Source: Thermogemmatispora sp042408735 (GTDB lineage: Bacteria > Chloroflexota > Ktedonobacteria > Ktedonobacterales > Ktedonobacteraceae). Taken from it: a stretch of DNA of 64,000 nt. Below are positions 1-8,884 of the stretch, piece by piece. The position numbers were made by a program, and so were the translations under genes. The notes beneath the pieces were generated by a model. It saw only the letters and a list, made by a program, of their open reading frames with translations. It had not been told where the DNA came from and did not search any database. Numbering within the stretch: the first letter of the stretch is position 1; every line of letters starts with the position of its first letter. The stretch spans positions 1 through 64,000 of the forward strand of contig NZ_JBHOQV010000109.1 of NCBI RefSeq assembly GCF_042408735.1, given 5' to 3'.

Positions 1-271
1 GGCCGAGACGATCATCGGCTGGCGCCTGCCCTACGGCATTCTTGGGGCCGTTCTCTGCGCCTTCATCGGCATCCTTATCGCCATCATCCTGCCGTTCCGT
101 GTTGGCAGCGAGGTAATGCTTTTCGGTGAGCCGATCGCCCTGACCCAGGCCATTATCGGCGGAGCTATCTTGCTCACGATCTGGCATCTCGCGACCTATC
201 GTCATTGGCGTCATCGCCATCGCTATTACCGTGGTTATCGCTACCGCGAGTATGGGGAGCGCCGCGACTGA
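1..271 (+). CDS. C-terminal part of a small membrane protein, possibly GlsB/YeaQ-like
   Basis: The frame is open from base 2 to a TGA at 269-271; the start lies outside the window. The visible 89 residues hold two hydrophobic segments (about residues 10-31 and 47-62) joined by a short polar loop, then a very basic tail rich in His, Arg and Tyr. Two glycine-containing membrane helices in a very short protein resemble the GlsB/YeaQ/YmgE (transglycosylase-associated) family, but the N-terminal half that would settle this is missing. The gene ends convergently to manC with a GC-rich inverted repeat between them. Being a membrane protein is well supported; the family name is a guess. Confidence 0.45.
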   Translation, partial: AETIIGWRLPYGILGAVLCAFIGILIAIILPFRVGSEVMLFGEPIALTQAIIGGAILLTIWHLATYRHWRHRHRYYRGYRYREYGERRD

Positions 272-284
272 AGCGAAACTGAGA

Positions 285-323
285 GGGCGGGGTAGCTAGT
301 CCGGGTTCATCGCGGCCCCGCCC
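285..323. terminator. Inverted repeat between convergent genes, likely terminator
   Basis: GGGCGGGG (285-292) is perfectly complementary to CCCCGCCC (316-323) with a 23-base loop. It lies between the 3' end of the first gene and the 3' end of manC, so it could stop transcription from both sides. There is no U-tract. Confidence 0.45.
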
Positions 324-381
324 TGAGATTGAAGCGGCTAGATGAGATGAGGGAGGGTACAAGAGAGGAGAGGACATGGCT

Positions 382-1680
382 TCAGGCCGTCGGCTGGCCC
401 TGTTCCTCGGAGCCATCTGGCTCAGCCTCCTCGGCGAGCGTTGGACCTTGCCCTGCCGGAGCTGCAGGGGCGCTGGCCGTCAGCTCAAGCCTGAGCGGGG
501 AACTGTTCTGGCCCGCCGCCGCTGCTATCGATGATGGGCCGGAGGAGGCGCTTGCTCCTGTCCCTGCCGCCGTCCCCGCAGCCGCCTGGTGGCCATTGCC
601 GGCGGGCGTTGGGCTTGAGCGCTGCAGAAGCTGAGCTTCGGCCAGCTCGCGCACGCGCTGCACATGGTCCTTGTGGCAGATCAAAGTCTTGTCCTCGAGC
701 GCCACCACGATGACATCTTCCAGGCCGACCGTATAGATTTCCCGCGGCGTTGTATTGTAGACAAAGACATTCTGGCTGCCGAGGGCGAAGTGGTGGCCGA
801 TACCGCGCAGACCATTCCCATCGGCGGCGTAAAGCTCCCCGTACTGTTCCCAATTTCCGACATCGCTCCAGCCAATATCGACCGGGATCACCACCAGCCT
901 GTCGGTTTTCTCCAGAACGCCGTAGTCGATCGAAATCGAGACCAGAGAGGGCCAGACCTCCTCGAGTACGCTCCGCTCGGCGGGGCTGCCCGTAGCCTCC
1001 ACGATGCGCCTCACCTGCTCAGCCAGCGTGGGAAGGTGCTTGCGCACCTCTGCCAGGATGGTGTCGACCTGCCAAATAAACATCCCGCTATTCCAGACAT
1101 AGTGCCCGTCCTGCAGATAGCGCTCTGCGGTGGCCAGGTCGGGCTTCTCGACGAACTGTTCCACGCTGAAGGCCTGATGGCCGTGGCCATCGGCCACCGG
1201 GGTGGCGAAGCGGATGTAGCCGTAGCCGGTTGCTGGCTCGGTGGGGCGAATGCCCCAGGTGACCAGGTAGCCGCGTTGAGCAAGCTGGTAGCCGAAGCGG
1301 ATCGCCCGTTGGAATGGCTCCAACCTGGTGATCACATGATCGGCGGGAAAGACGGCCATCACGGCCTGAGGTGAGCGCTGGGCCAGCAGGGAAGCGGCCC
1401 AGGCAATAGCAGGAGCCGTGTTGCGCCCGACCGGCTCCTCCAGAATCTGCTCGGGAAGGATCTCCGGCAGGTGCTGGCGCACCAGGGCGCTAAAAGCCCG
1501 CCCGGTGACCACCCAGACCCGTTCTCGCGCCACCAGGGTGGTCACGCGCGCCAGGGTCTCTTGAATCATGCTGCGGCCTCCCGGAAGAGGCAGGAACTGC
1601 TTGGGAAACTCGGGGGTACTCAGCGGCCAGAGTCGTGTCCCGCTGCCGCCTGCCAGGATGACAGCGTGTAAGTCTTCCAT
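382..1680 (-). CDS. manC: Mannose-1-phosphate guanylyltransferase
   Basis: Makes GDP-mannose from mannose 1-phosphate and GTP in the cytoplasm, a precursor for polysaccharides and glycans. The nucleotidyltransferase signature LAGGSGTRLWPL is at residues 9-20, followed by a conserved EEPVGRNTAP stretch (81-90), FPADH (111-115), FVEKPD (176-181) and WNSGMFIW (196-203), then DIGWSDVGNW. The 432-residue protein has the pyrophosphorylase domain but no C-terminal cupin phosphomannose isomerase domain, so it is the monofunctional type. About 80 residues at the C-terminus are low-complexity Ala/Pro/Gly/Ser, probably disordered. GAGGTAG upstream of the ATG fits a ribosome binding site. It is divergent from murJ, and both may share the palindrome at 1929-1948. 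Confidence 0.93.
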   Translation of the reverse strand: MEDLHAVILAGGSGTRLWPLSTPEFPKQFLPLPGGRSMIQETLARVTTLVARERVWVVTGRAFSALVRQHLPEILPEQILEEPVGRNTAPAIAWAASLLAQRSPQAVMAVFPADHVITRLEPFQRAIRFGYQLAQRGYLVTWGIRPTEPATGYGYIRFATPVADGHGHQAFSVEQFVEKPDLATAERYLQDGHYVWNSGMFIWQVDTILAEVRKHLPTLAEQVRRIVEATGSPAERSVLEEVWPSLVSISIDYGVLEKTDRLVVIPVDIGWSDVGNWEQYGELYAADGNGLRGIGHHFALGSQNVFVYNTTPREIYTVGLEDVIVVALEDKTLICHKDHVQRVRELAEAQLLQRSSPTPAGNGHQAAAGTAAGTGASASSGPSSIAAAAGQNSSPLRLELTASAPAAPAGQGPTLAEEAEPDGSEEQGQPTA

Positions 1681-1836
1681 CTATCTACCTCGATCGCTCA
1701 GAATGGTGCTCAAGCACATCGGTCAGAAGCCATGCGCCGATGCAAGCAAAGGAGCAAGAGGCGAGAGCGCCAACTTGCCTGTCAATAGGCCATCGCCAGC
1801 CGCTGCCAGGTGCTTGCTCGCTCAAGGTGATGTCCT

Positions 1837-1866
1837 ATCATAGCAACAGAACGAGTAGCGGCTCAA
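1837..1866 (-). promoter_or_regulatory. Sigma70-type promoter of manC
   Basis: Read on the minus strand, TTGAGC (1861-1866) and TATGAT (1837-1842) are 18 bases apart, and the -10 is preceded by TGC (extended -10). It is about 160 bases upstream of the manC start. Confidence 0.55.
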
Positions 1867-1928
1867 GAAAGGCACGACCCACCGGGGACAATTCTACCAC
1901 GAGAGCCGCCGCCTGCGGGAAGGGAGTG

Positions 1929-1948
1929 CTTCCCCCAAATGGGGGAAG
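1929..1948. promoter_or_regulatory. Perfect 8-4-8 palindrome between divergent promoters
   Basis: CTTCCCCCAAATGGGGGAAG has two perfect 8-base arms around AAAT. It lies between the predicted manC promoter (1837-1866, minus) and murJ promoter (1975-2002, plus), ending 26 bases before the murJ -35. The placement fits an operator; the binding protein is unknown. Confidence 0.5.
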
Positions 1949-1974
1949 TCTCCGCTACGGCTCAGTTCAAGGGC

Positions 1975-2002
1975 TTGACTTGTCTGCCTAACCTGTTATT
2001 CT
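1975..2002 (+). promoter_or_regulatory. Sigma70-type promoter of murJ
   Basis: TTGACT (1975-1980) and TATTCT (1997-2002) are separated by 16 bases, about 85 bases before the murJ ATG. Confidence 0.6.
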
Positions 2003-2085
2003 CTAAAAGAAGCCGCACGAGAACGACGGCAGGACTGTCAGGAAGAAACAGTATGTGATCCACGAAAAAGAGGAAAAGCACCTGG

Positions 2086-4422
2086 ATGGCAGAAGAAAGT
2101 AACAAGCAAACTCCTTACTATGGCTGGCAGTATGATCAGGAGCAACTGGGGGCAGGAGCTGCAGGGACGACAGGCGCGAATGTGCCACCTGCCTCGCTTC
2201 CGCCGCAGCAGCCAGTCTATCCTCCCCAGGTGCCTTCTGGTGGTAGGGTAGGGGCTCAGATGGGGCGCCTGTATCAGCAAGAAGAGCAGCATCTGCCGGA
2301 TATGGGTGGCTCTCTGGGCTATGGGCAGGGGATGGAGTATCTCTACGCCAATGTGCCGCAGCCGTCGCAGCCGCTACCAGCTTTGCGCCAGGCGCGCTTA
2401 CAACAGTTGCGCGAGGAGCGTCTGCGTCGGCAGCAGCGTCGTGTTCAGCAACCGGATCTGAGCGAGCTGATTCAGCGCAAGGTCTTCCGGCGTCGCATGG
2501 GCGATCTGGCCTCTCTCTCCCCGGCCGGCCCCGGCGATCAGGCTGGTGGAGCTGGTGGAGGCCTGGGTCAGGCGCAGGTGCAGGTCCCGCTACAGCAGGT
2601 GCAGGGACCGCTGGCGGCCAGGTCCGCGGCTTCGGCCCCTGTGGCGCCTGCCGCTTCCTCTCCGCCTTCGGCCCCGGCCTTACAGCCCGCTTCCGAACCG
2701 GCTCAGGATACCGCCATGATCCGGCGGGTCCAGGTTCGTAACGCCGCCTTCATTCTTACAGGCGCCTTCGTGGCCAGCCGTGTCCTGGGGCTGTTGCGCT
2801 CCTCGATGTTTGCAGCGGTCTTTGGGACCGATCCGACCTCTGGGGCTTTCTACCAGGCTTTTCTCTTGCCTGATACGATCTTTAATATCGTGGCCGGTGG
2901 GGCCCTCAGCTCGGCCTTCATCCCAGTCTTCACGCGCTACATGGTCAGCGATCGCGACGAGAAGACGGCCTGGCATGTCGCCAATACGGCCTTGACCCTG
3001 GCCACGACCATTATGTTAATCATCGCCCTGATCGGCTTCATTTTTGCCAATCAGATTGTGCCTTTGTATAATCCCAACGTCAGCCCTGGCGAATTGAGTC
3101 TGATCATCACCCTGACGCGCATCATGCTCTTCCAGGCCGTGATTCTGGGCAGTGGAGTCATCGTCAGCGCCGTGTTGAACGCCCAGCAGCACTTTACCCT
3201 CTATGCCTTGGGCACGGTGCTCTACAACGTCGGGCTGATTGTCGGACTGTTGCCGGGTATGTTTCTGGCCCTCATCGGCCATCGCAATTCGATGGTGGCC
3301 GTCTACTGTGCCAGTGCGGGGGTGGTGTTGGGGGCTCTGTTGCAGGTTGGTATTCAGATCCCCGGGCTGCCGCGGGTGGGGATGCGCTTCCGCCCGTCCT
3401 TTGACTGGCGCCATCCGGGCGTGCAGCAAATTGGGCGTCAGATGATCCCGCGCATTATCAACGCTGCCATGCTCTCGACGACCACCTTTGTCGACCGTGC
3501 CCTGATCTTGCTGCTAGGAACTCTGGTGGTCACTGGCTCGCTTGGTCAGCAGACCCTGCTCGGCTTTATCACGGCCTATTACTATGGCTTTTCTCTGATG
3601 CTGTTGCCCTTGGGCATCTTCGGCATGGCCATTTCAACGGCGGCTTTCCCAACCATCGCCGAGTATGTGGCGCGTGGGCGTCTGGAGAGGGCGCGCAGCA
3701 TTGTCATGGAGACCTTGCGCGGCATTCTCTTTTTGTCGATCCCTTCCAGTCTGGGCCTGATTATTTTGGCGCTCCCTATTATCCAAACGCTCTATCAGCA
3801 TGGGGCCTTCGGTCTGGAGAGCGCCGAGATCACGGCTATTCCCCTGTCGATGTTCGCCATCGGTCTGGCCGGTCAGGCTGCTGTTGAGATTCTGACGCGC
3901 TCGTTCTACGCCCTGCGCGATAGCACGACGCCGGTGATTGTCAGCGTGGGCCAGTTCATTTTTAAGATCGCCCTGGGCCTCTTGCTGATCAACGCTTTTG
4001 CCCGTCTGTGGGGTGCGGCCTGGGGTATGGGGGCCCTGGCCCTCTCGACCTCCGTGGCCGGTCTGCTGGAAGCCACGGTTTTGCTCTGCCTGATCCATCA
4101 GCGTATCGGCGGCCTGATCACGCGCGAGCTGGGGGTTTTCCTGAGCCGTGTTCTGATAGCGACGGGCGCAATGGGCCTGTCGGTCTTTCTGGTTCGCCTG
4201 CTGCTGGATTTCTTGCTGAACACGACCGACCCGACGCGCCCGATGATTACCCATGGGGGCATACTCCAGGTGCTGGTGGCCCTGGTAAAGCTGCTGATCG
4301 AGATGGCGGTCGGTGTAGTGGTCTATCTGCGGGCGGCGCGTCTGCTGAGGATCGAGGGCCAGATCGAGTTGCTTGGCCCCGTCCGGCGCCTGCTGGCGCG
4401 CTTTAAGCTGTCCTGGATCTAG
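2086..4422 (+). CDS. murJ: Lipid II flippase MurJ with a long N-terminal extension
   Basis: Moves lipid II across the cytoplasmic membrane for peptidoglycan synthesis (MOP/MVF superfamily). From about residue 215 the sequence has the typical first helix region (AFVASRVLGLLRSSMFAAVFG) and then about 14 hydrophobic segments to the end. The 778-residue length exceeds the usual 500-560 because of a Gln/Pro/Ala/Arg-rich N-terminal extension of about 210 residues that looks disordered and cytoplasmic; its stretch around residues 100-130 is very arginine-rich. The ATG follows GAGGAAAAG at a suitable distance. A hairpin follows the stop, then hom on the same strand. Confidence 0.9.
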   Translation: MAEESNKQTPYYGWQYDQEQLGAGAAGTTGANVPPASLPPQQPVYPPQVPSGGRVGAQMGRLYQQEEQHLPDMGGSLGYGQGMEYLYANVPQPSQPLPALRQARLQQLREERLRRQQRRVQQPDLSELIQRKVFRRRMGDLASLSPAGPGDQAGGAGGGLGQAQVQVPLQQVQGPLAARSAASAPVAPAASSPPSAPALQPASEPAQDTAMIRRVQVRNAAFILTGAFVASRVLGLLRSSMFAAVFGTDPTSGAFYQAFLLPDTIFNIVAGGALSSAFIPVFTRYMVSDRDEKTAWHVANTALTLATTIMLIIALIGFIFANQIVPLYNPNVSPGELSLIITLTRIMLFQAVILGSGVIVSAVLNAQQHFTLYALGTVLYNVGLIVGLLPGMFLALIGHRNSMVAVYCASAGVVLGALLQVGIQIPGLPRVGMRFRPSFDWRHPGVQQIGRQMIPRIINAAMLSTTTFVDRALILLLGTLVVTGSLGQQTLLGFITAYYYGFSLMLLPLGIFGMAISTAAFPTIAEYVARGRLERARSIVMETLRGILFLSIPSSLGLIILALPIIQTLYQHGAFGLESAEITAIPLSMFAIGLAGQAAVEILTRSFYALRDSTTPVIVSVGQFIFKIALGLLLINAFARLWGAAWGMGALALSTSVAGLLEATVLLCLIHQRIGGLITRELGVFLSRVLIATGAMGLSVFLVRLLLDFLLNTTDPTRPMITHGGILQVLVALVKLLIEMAVGVVVYLRAARLLRIEGQIELLGPVRRLLARFKLSWI

Positions 4423-4426
4423 GCCG

Positions 4427-4454
4427 GTCGGCCTGCGCCGCAGGCGGGCTGCGC
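4427..4454 (+). terminator. Hairpin after murJ
   Basis: GCCTGC (4431-4436) pairs with GCAGGC (4440-4445) around a 3-base loop, just after the murJ stop; GTCGGC and GCCGAC further out offer an alternative longer stem. No U-tract follows. Confidence 0.45.
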
Positions 4455-4525
4455 CGACTCGACTGCTGGATAGGCTGATCGATCGATCAACTTCGTGAAG
4501 ATGACGGGAGGATGCTGCTACTGCG

Positions 4526-5614
4526 ATGGTGAAGGAGTTGCGCCTTGCCTTGATTGGCTTCGGCACCGTTGGCCAGGGATTGGCTGAGCTCCTGTTGGAG
4601 AAGCGGGACTGGCTGCGTGCTGCCTACGGATTGGATCTCCGGCTGGTGGCGGTGGCGACGGCTCGTTCCGGCTTTCTGGCCCGCGCCGAGGGGCTGGATG
4701 AGGCGGAACTGCTCAGGCTGGCGGCCAGCGGTCAGCCGCTGACTGCCTATGCCTCGGCTGAAGTCAAGCGCTGGCCGACGGTGGGCGAGGGCCTGGCGGC
4801 GACGGGGGCCGACGTCCTGGTCGAGGTGACCGGGACAAACCTGCGCGATGGGGAGCCTGGTCTAAGCCACATTCGCCAGGCCCTGGAGCAGGGCCTGCAT
4901 GTGGTGACGGCCAATAAGGGGCCTGTGGCTTTGGCGGCCCACGAGCTGCTGGCTCTGGCGGCGCGCAAGGGGGTTCACCTGCGCATGGAGGCGACCGTGA
5001 TGGCCGGTACCCCAGTCCTGAGCACGCTGCGTGAGGGGCTGGCCGGGGCCCGCATTCTGAGTCTCTCGGGTATTCTCAATGGCACGACCAACTATATCTT
5101 GACGGAGATGGGCCAGGGGCGCAGCTATGCCGAGGCCCTGGCTGAGGCCCAACGTCTCGGCTATGCGGAGGCTGATCCCACGGCAGATGTCGAGGGCTAC
5201 GATGCTCTGGCCAAAACCTTGATCCTGGCTGCCCTGGTCTTCGGGCTGCCGTTGCGGCCCGAGCAGGTGCTCCGGCGCGGGATCGCGGGGATTGCGCAAG
5301 AGGAGGTCCGTGCGGCTCAGGCTGAGGGGCGTCGCATCAAACTGGTGGCCTCTCTGCGCCTGCGCGGGGTGGGGGGGCTCAGTCAGGCCTCGGCCGGCGG
5401 CCAGGCGGCGGAGCTGCCCGTGGAGGCGCGTGTGGAGCCTATGGCCTTGCCGCTAGACCATCCCTTGGCGCGCGTCGACGGGGTCATGAACGCCTTGACC
5501 ATTGAGAGCGACACCCTCTCCTCGGTAACGGTGATCGGTCCAGGGGCGGGTCGCCGTCAGACTGCCCAGGGCCTGCTGGCCGACCTCCTCGCCATTGCTC
5601 GCTCCCGCTCTTAA
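4526..5614 (+). CDS. hom: Homoserine dehydrogenase, short form without ACT domain
   Basis: Reduces aspartate semialdehyde to homoserine with NAD(P)H, the branch point to threonine and methionine. The Rossmann motif GFGTVGQG is at residues 11-18, a TANKGPVA segment follows near 130, and the homoserine dehydrogenase signature NGTTNYILTEM is near residue 188. At 362 residues it ends after the catalytic domain and lacks the C-terminal ACT domain of the longer bacterial enzymes, so threonine feedback through ACT is not expected. GGGAGGA lies about 12 bases before the ATG. The next gene is convergent. Confidence 0.93.
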   Translation: MVKELRLALIGFGTVGQGLAELLLEKRDWLRAAYGLDLRLVAVATARSGFLARAEGLDEAELLRLAASGQPLTAYASAEVKRWPTVGEGLAATGADVLVEVTGTNLRDGEPGLSHIRQALEQGLHVVTANKGPVALAAHELLALAARKGVHLRMEATVMAGTPVLSTLREGLAGARILSLSGILNGTTNYILTEMGQGRSYAEALAEAQRLGYAEADPTADVEGYDALAKTLILAALVFGLPLRPEQVLRRGIAGIAQEEVRAAQAEGRRIKLVASLRLRGVGGLSQASAGGQAAELPVEARVEPMALPLDHPLARVDGVMNALTIESDTLSSVTVIGPGAGRRQTAQGLLADLLAIARSRS

Positions 5615-5653
5615 GTCAAGCTTCCTGGAGTGCTCTCTCTGGCATGCTGAGGC

Positions 5654-5685
5654 AGGGGGAATGGCCGCCCAAGACCTTCCCCCCT
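5654..5685. terminator. Bidirectional hairpin between hom and the FHA gene
   Basis: GGGGGAA (5655-5661) is complementary to TTCCCCC (5677-5683) with a 15-base loop in the convergent gap between hom and the FHA gene. It is followed by a short pyrimidine stretch on the plus strand. Confidence 0.55.
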
Positions 5686-5693
5686 TCTTCGCC

Positions 5694-7175
5694 TTAGTCG
5701 CCTGACTGAGGCGGGCGCGCTGAAGACTGGGCCTCGGACCTGGATTGGGGTCCGAACCGTGGCGGGTCGGGCTGGCCTGGAATGCGAAAGATGCATTCGA
5801 GCGAGCCGAAGCGCAGGTGGTCGCCATGCTGCAGCAGCTCGGCCTTGAGTGGCTTCAAACGCAGCCCACCCAGCCAGGTCCCGTTGTGGCTCTTCAGATC
5901 CTCAATATAGAAGAAAGTCTCCTCGAAGTGGATGCGCGCATGCTGGCGCGAGACCACCATACGCGAGTCTAGAGGCGTCAGGTCAATATCGGGATAGAGT
6001 TGGCGACGTGGATCGGCGCGCCCGACTACAACGTTGCGTCCTCTGATTGGAAAGCGTAGGGAACGCTCCCCCTCCTCAAAGCAGAGATAGGCCAGCACGC
6101 CCTCCTCGGGGCGTGGGCTATGAGTGCCCGCCGTGGGCAGAGCTTGCGCGGGCGCGGCCTGAACTGTCGCGGTTTCCCTCTGGCCAGGCTGAAGGAGGGT
6201 TTTCTCCAGGCTAAGTCTGATATCTATCGCCGCCATCTCGCGAGTGGCAGAGGAAGGCCCCGCCTGCTCAGCCGAAGAAAGCAGCGTAATCTCACCGAAG
6301 GCTGGCGCGCGCTCGGGAGGGGGCGGCAGTTGAATGCCGTTGAGAGCATTCAGGAGAGCTTGAACCGAGGCGAAGCGTTGAGATGGCTGCTTGGCCAGGG
6401 CATGCTCCAGTAGGGCCTGCAGCACGTTGGGCGTGTTGTGATGGTACAGCTCCAGGCTCGGCAGCGGAGCGCTCGTCTGCAGAAGGGCGGTTTCAGCAAT
6501 GGTCCGCCCTACGAAGGGAGGGCGCCCAGTCACCAGCTCGAAGAGCAGCAAGCCGGCATGGTAGACGTCGCTCCAGGGACCGGGGGGCTGGCCCTGAAGC
6601 TCCTCGGGGGCTAAATAGCGTGGGTCGAAAAAGCCGATGTCATCGGGCTGCTGACCCGGTCCCTGGCCCAGTGCATTGACAAGCAGGCGTAGACCAAGGT
6701 CGTCGACCTGAACGTAGTCGTGCAGCTCGATGATGTGCACTGTGATCAGAGGAGGACGCAGATCGAGGCCCACGAAGCCCTGCGCTTGCAGCGCTTCGAC
6801 ACCCTTGAGGAGCTGGCGCACGATCTCCAGGGAGCGCTGCAGATCGATGTGCTCGTGATCCATCAGGTAGCGCAGGCTAACCCCCCGCGGAGGCTCGGTC
6901 ACCAGATAGAGCCATGGCCCATCGAGACCCCAGCTATACAGAGGAAGCACCGCGGGCGAGCGCACCAGGCGGCGCCGTTCCAGCAGAGCAAAGAGGTTCT
7001 GCAACTGGTAGGAGGCGGCGGCGACAGATGGCGGCAATGCGACCAGGTGCAGGCCCACCACATCGTTGGTGTTGCGATTATAGGCCGTGCAACTGGTGAC
7101 TGCCGACCCTGCCCGAGTCAGTACCTGTCCGATTCGATAGACGCCAGCAATCAGCCGGGGAATCTGCTCGGTCAT
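5694..7175 (-). CDS. FHA-domain protein with a degenerate protein-kinase-like domain
   Basis: The first ~280 residues follow the Hanks kinase fold (hinge-like WLYLVTEPP, then FVGLDLRPP where HRDLKPxN is expected, DDLG for DFG, YLAPEEL for the APE motif, and WSDVYHAGLLLFELVTGRPPF). The usual VAIK lysine region reads VVGLHLV and the catalytic-loop Asn is missing, so it is probably a pseudokinase. A Pro/Ala-rich linker leads to a C-terminal FHA domain (about 380-465) with the GR, SRQHARIHF and HNGTW motifs that bind phosphothreonine. A role as a phosphorylation-dependent scaffold is inference. The ATG at 7175 is chosen over the in-frame GTG three bases earlier because AGAGG lies nine bases upstream. 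No partner kinase is adjacent. Confidence 0.8.
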   Translation of the reverse strand: MTEQIPRLIAGVYRIGQVLTRAGSAVTSCTAYNRNTNDVVGLHLVALPPSVAAASYQLQNLFALLERRRLVRSPAVLPLYSWGLDGPWLYLVTEPPRGVSLRYLMDHEHIDLQRSLEIVRQLLKGVEALQAQGFVGLDLRPPLITVHIIELHDYVQVDDLGLRLLVNALGQGPGQQPDDIGFFDPRYLAPEELQGQPPGPWSDVYHAGLLLFELVTGRPPFVGRTIAETALLQTSAPLPSLELYHHNTPNVLQALLEHALAKQPSQRFASVQALLNALNGIQLPPPPERAPAFGEITLLSSAEQAGPSSATREMAAIDIRLSLEKTLLQPGQRETATVQAAPAQALPTAGTHSPRPEEGVLAYLCFEEGERSLRFPIRGRNVVVGRADPRRQLYPDIDLTPLDSRMVVSRQHARIHFEETFFYIEDLKSHNGTWLGGLRLKPLKAELLQHGDHLRFGSLECIFRIPGQPDPPRFGPQSRSEAQSSARPPQSGD

Positions 7176-7475
7176 CACCTTGTGCCTCTTCTTCTGTTAT
7201 TTTGCGATGGCTGAGGCTTCCATATCAGGGCCGGGTGGGCCTGGCTGGGATCTCCTGCTTGTCTGCCTGCCTTTCGCCAGCATCTCGCTCTCGGACTGAT
7301 GCAGGCGATGGGCTAAAGCCTGGGAGCGCTACCTCTTGCCGCATTGTGCCAGGCCTGGCGGTCGGGTTGGCTGGCTGGCTGTGGCGGGCCGCCGGAGGAG
7401 CAGCCGGCGCTTCTCATCTGGCGGTGCTGCCATGTAGCTGCTCCTCACGCCGCAGCAGGAGGAACGGGACTCTCT

Positions 7476-8744
7476 CTAGTTATAGAGATTTTTGCGGATA
7501 TAGTCAATAATGAGCTGCCAGTTATTGTTTGCCGGCAGCAAGATGTACTGCCCGTCCGCTGACTGCGAATCGACCAGCACGTTCTGGTTGCTCAGGCCGA
7601 TGCGGTGGGCCTGATTCAGGTCCATTTTCAGCGAGAAGAGGCCGAGGTCGGTCAGAGACATATTTGTATAGATGGTATGCTTGAGGGCATCCATGGCATC
7701 GAAGAGGTGGGGCCAGGTCGACCACTGCTTCACCTTGCTGATCACCGCTTTAATAATAATCATCTGGCGGGCCGAGCGAGCGAAATCGGTGCCCTCGGCT
7801 GGGTTATCCAGGGACTCGCGAGCGCGGGCGTAGCGGATCGCCGTCTCGCCATCCATATGCTGCATTCCTTTAGAGAAATGCACCTTAATCCAGCTTGCAT
7901 CGACGTTCGGGTCATCGTTCTTCGGATAAAGGGCAGTGAACGAATCGGGAACATAGACATCGATGCCGCCAATCGCGTTGATCAGGTCGCGGAAGCCCTC
8001 GAAGTCGATCGTCATCCAGTACTTCACATCGAGACCGGTGATTAGAGAAACCTTCTGCGCGGCGGCGTTGCCCCCGGACACGGGGTCCTTGCCGTTATTG
8101 GAAGCTACCTCGTAGACGCTATTGATCTTGCCATAGTGGCCGGAGCCGGAGGGGACCTGGACCCAGAGATCGCGCGGGATCGAAATGAGCGTCGTATGTT
8201 GAGTGGACGGGATCAGGCTCATAAGGACCATTGAGTCGGTCAGGTAGGCGCCGGGATGGTCGCCGCCACCGAGGCCCAGAACCAGGAGATTGACGCGATC
8301 GGAGGTACCCATGAAGCCCGTCTGGGTGCTCAGCGGAGACTGGGTTGAGATGGCCGAGCCAAAAGCCAGCACGCGCTGAAGCACATAGATGGAGAAACCT
8401 GCCAGCAAGATTACCACCAGCACCAGGGAGAGGCAGCCGATCGCGCAGCCGCGCCGACGCAGCAGCGAAGGGCGAGGACGGGCCGCGGGCGAGGCCACCG
8501 CCGGGTAAGTCCGCGGGTACGGCTCCATCCCTGGGTGTCGCGGCGGAGTAGAAACCCCTCCGCGATAGCTCTGGTAGCCCTGATAACCGGGTGGAGGCTG
8601 GCGTCTCCCCTGGCTCTGGCCGCCGGCCGAGTCGCGAAAGCCACCTATGATCAACTTCCCCTGTCCTCCGCTGCCAGGCGGCTGGGCAGAGGGAGGTACT
8701 GGCTCTGTCAAGTCATCATGCGGATCATAGGGATATTCCGGCAT
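7476..8744 (-). CDS. LytR-CpsA-Psr (LCP) family protein
   Basis: LCP enzymes move undecaprenyl-linked glycopolymers onto peptidoglycan at the outer membrane face. After a Pro/Gly/Arg-rich cytoplasmic N-terminus of about 100 residues there is one membrane helix (IGCLSLVLVVILLAGFSIYVL), then the extracellular LCP domain with VNLLVLGLGGGD, the LTDSMVLMSL strand, SIPRDLWVQVP with the conserved Arg-Asp, an INAIGGIDVYVP segment and an AIRYARARE motif with the conserved arginines. The 422-residue length is normal. AGAAGGAAAG precedes the ATG. It is encoded upstream of the FHA protein on the same strand. manC and murJ nearby give an envelope context, but the glycopolymer is unknown. Confidence 0.9.
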   Translation of the reverse strand: MPEYPYDPHDDLTEPVPPSAQPPGSGGQGKLIIGGFRDSAGGQSQGRRQPPPGYQGYQSYRGGVSTPPRHPGMEPYPRTYPAVASPAARPRPSLLRRRGCAIGCLSLVLVVILLAGFSIYVLQRVLAFGSAISTQSPLSTQTGFMGTSDRVNLLVLGLGGGDHPGAYLTDSMVLMSLIPSTQHTTLISIPRDLWVQVPSGSGHYGKINSVYEVASNNGKDPVSGGNAAAQKVSLITGLDVKYWMTIDFEGFRDLINAIGGIDVYVPDSFTALYPKNDDPNVDASWIKVHFSKGMQHMDGETAIRYARARESLDNPAEGTDFARSARQMIIIKAVISKVKQWSTWPHLFDAMDALKHTIYTNMSLTDLGLFSLKMDLNQAHRIGLSNQNVLVDSQSADGQYILLPANNNWQLIIDYIRKNLYN

Positions 8745-8884
8745 GTTCTTTCCTTCTCAATGCTTACGCTTCTTGTAGTTATATAGCCGCGAACCGCCTC
8801 CTCCCAGCATTGCCTACCTACAGAGAAGCAGGCATACCCCCTTTCTCTGATAGAAACGTAGAGACGGCGGAGAAGTTACAGATC

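Noticed and set aside
3634..4566. A 310-codon minus-strand open frame opposite murJ
   Set aside because: It is antisense to the conserved MurJ membrane domain, has a Gln/Arg-rich composition typical of a shadow frame, and no ribosome site.
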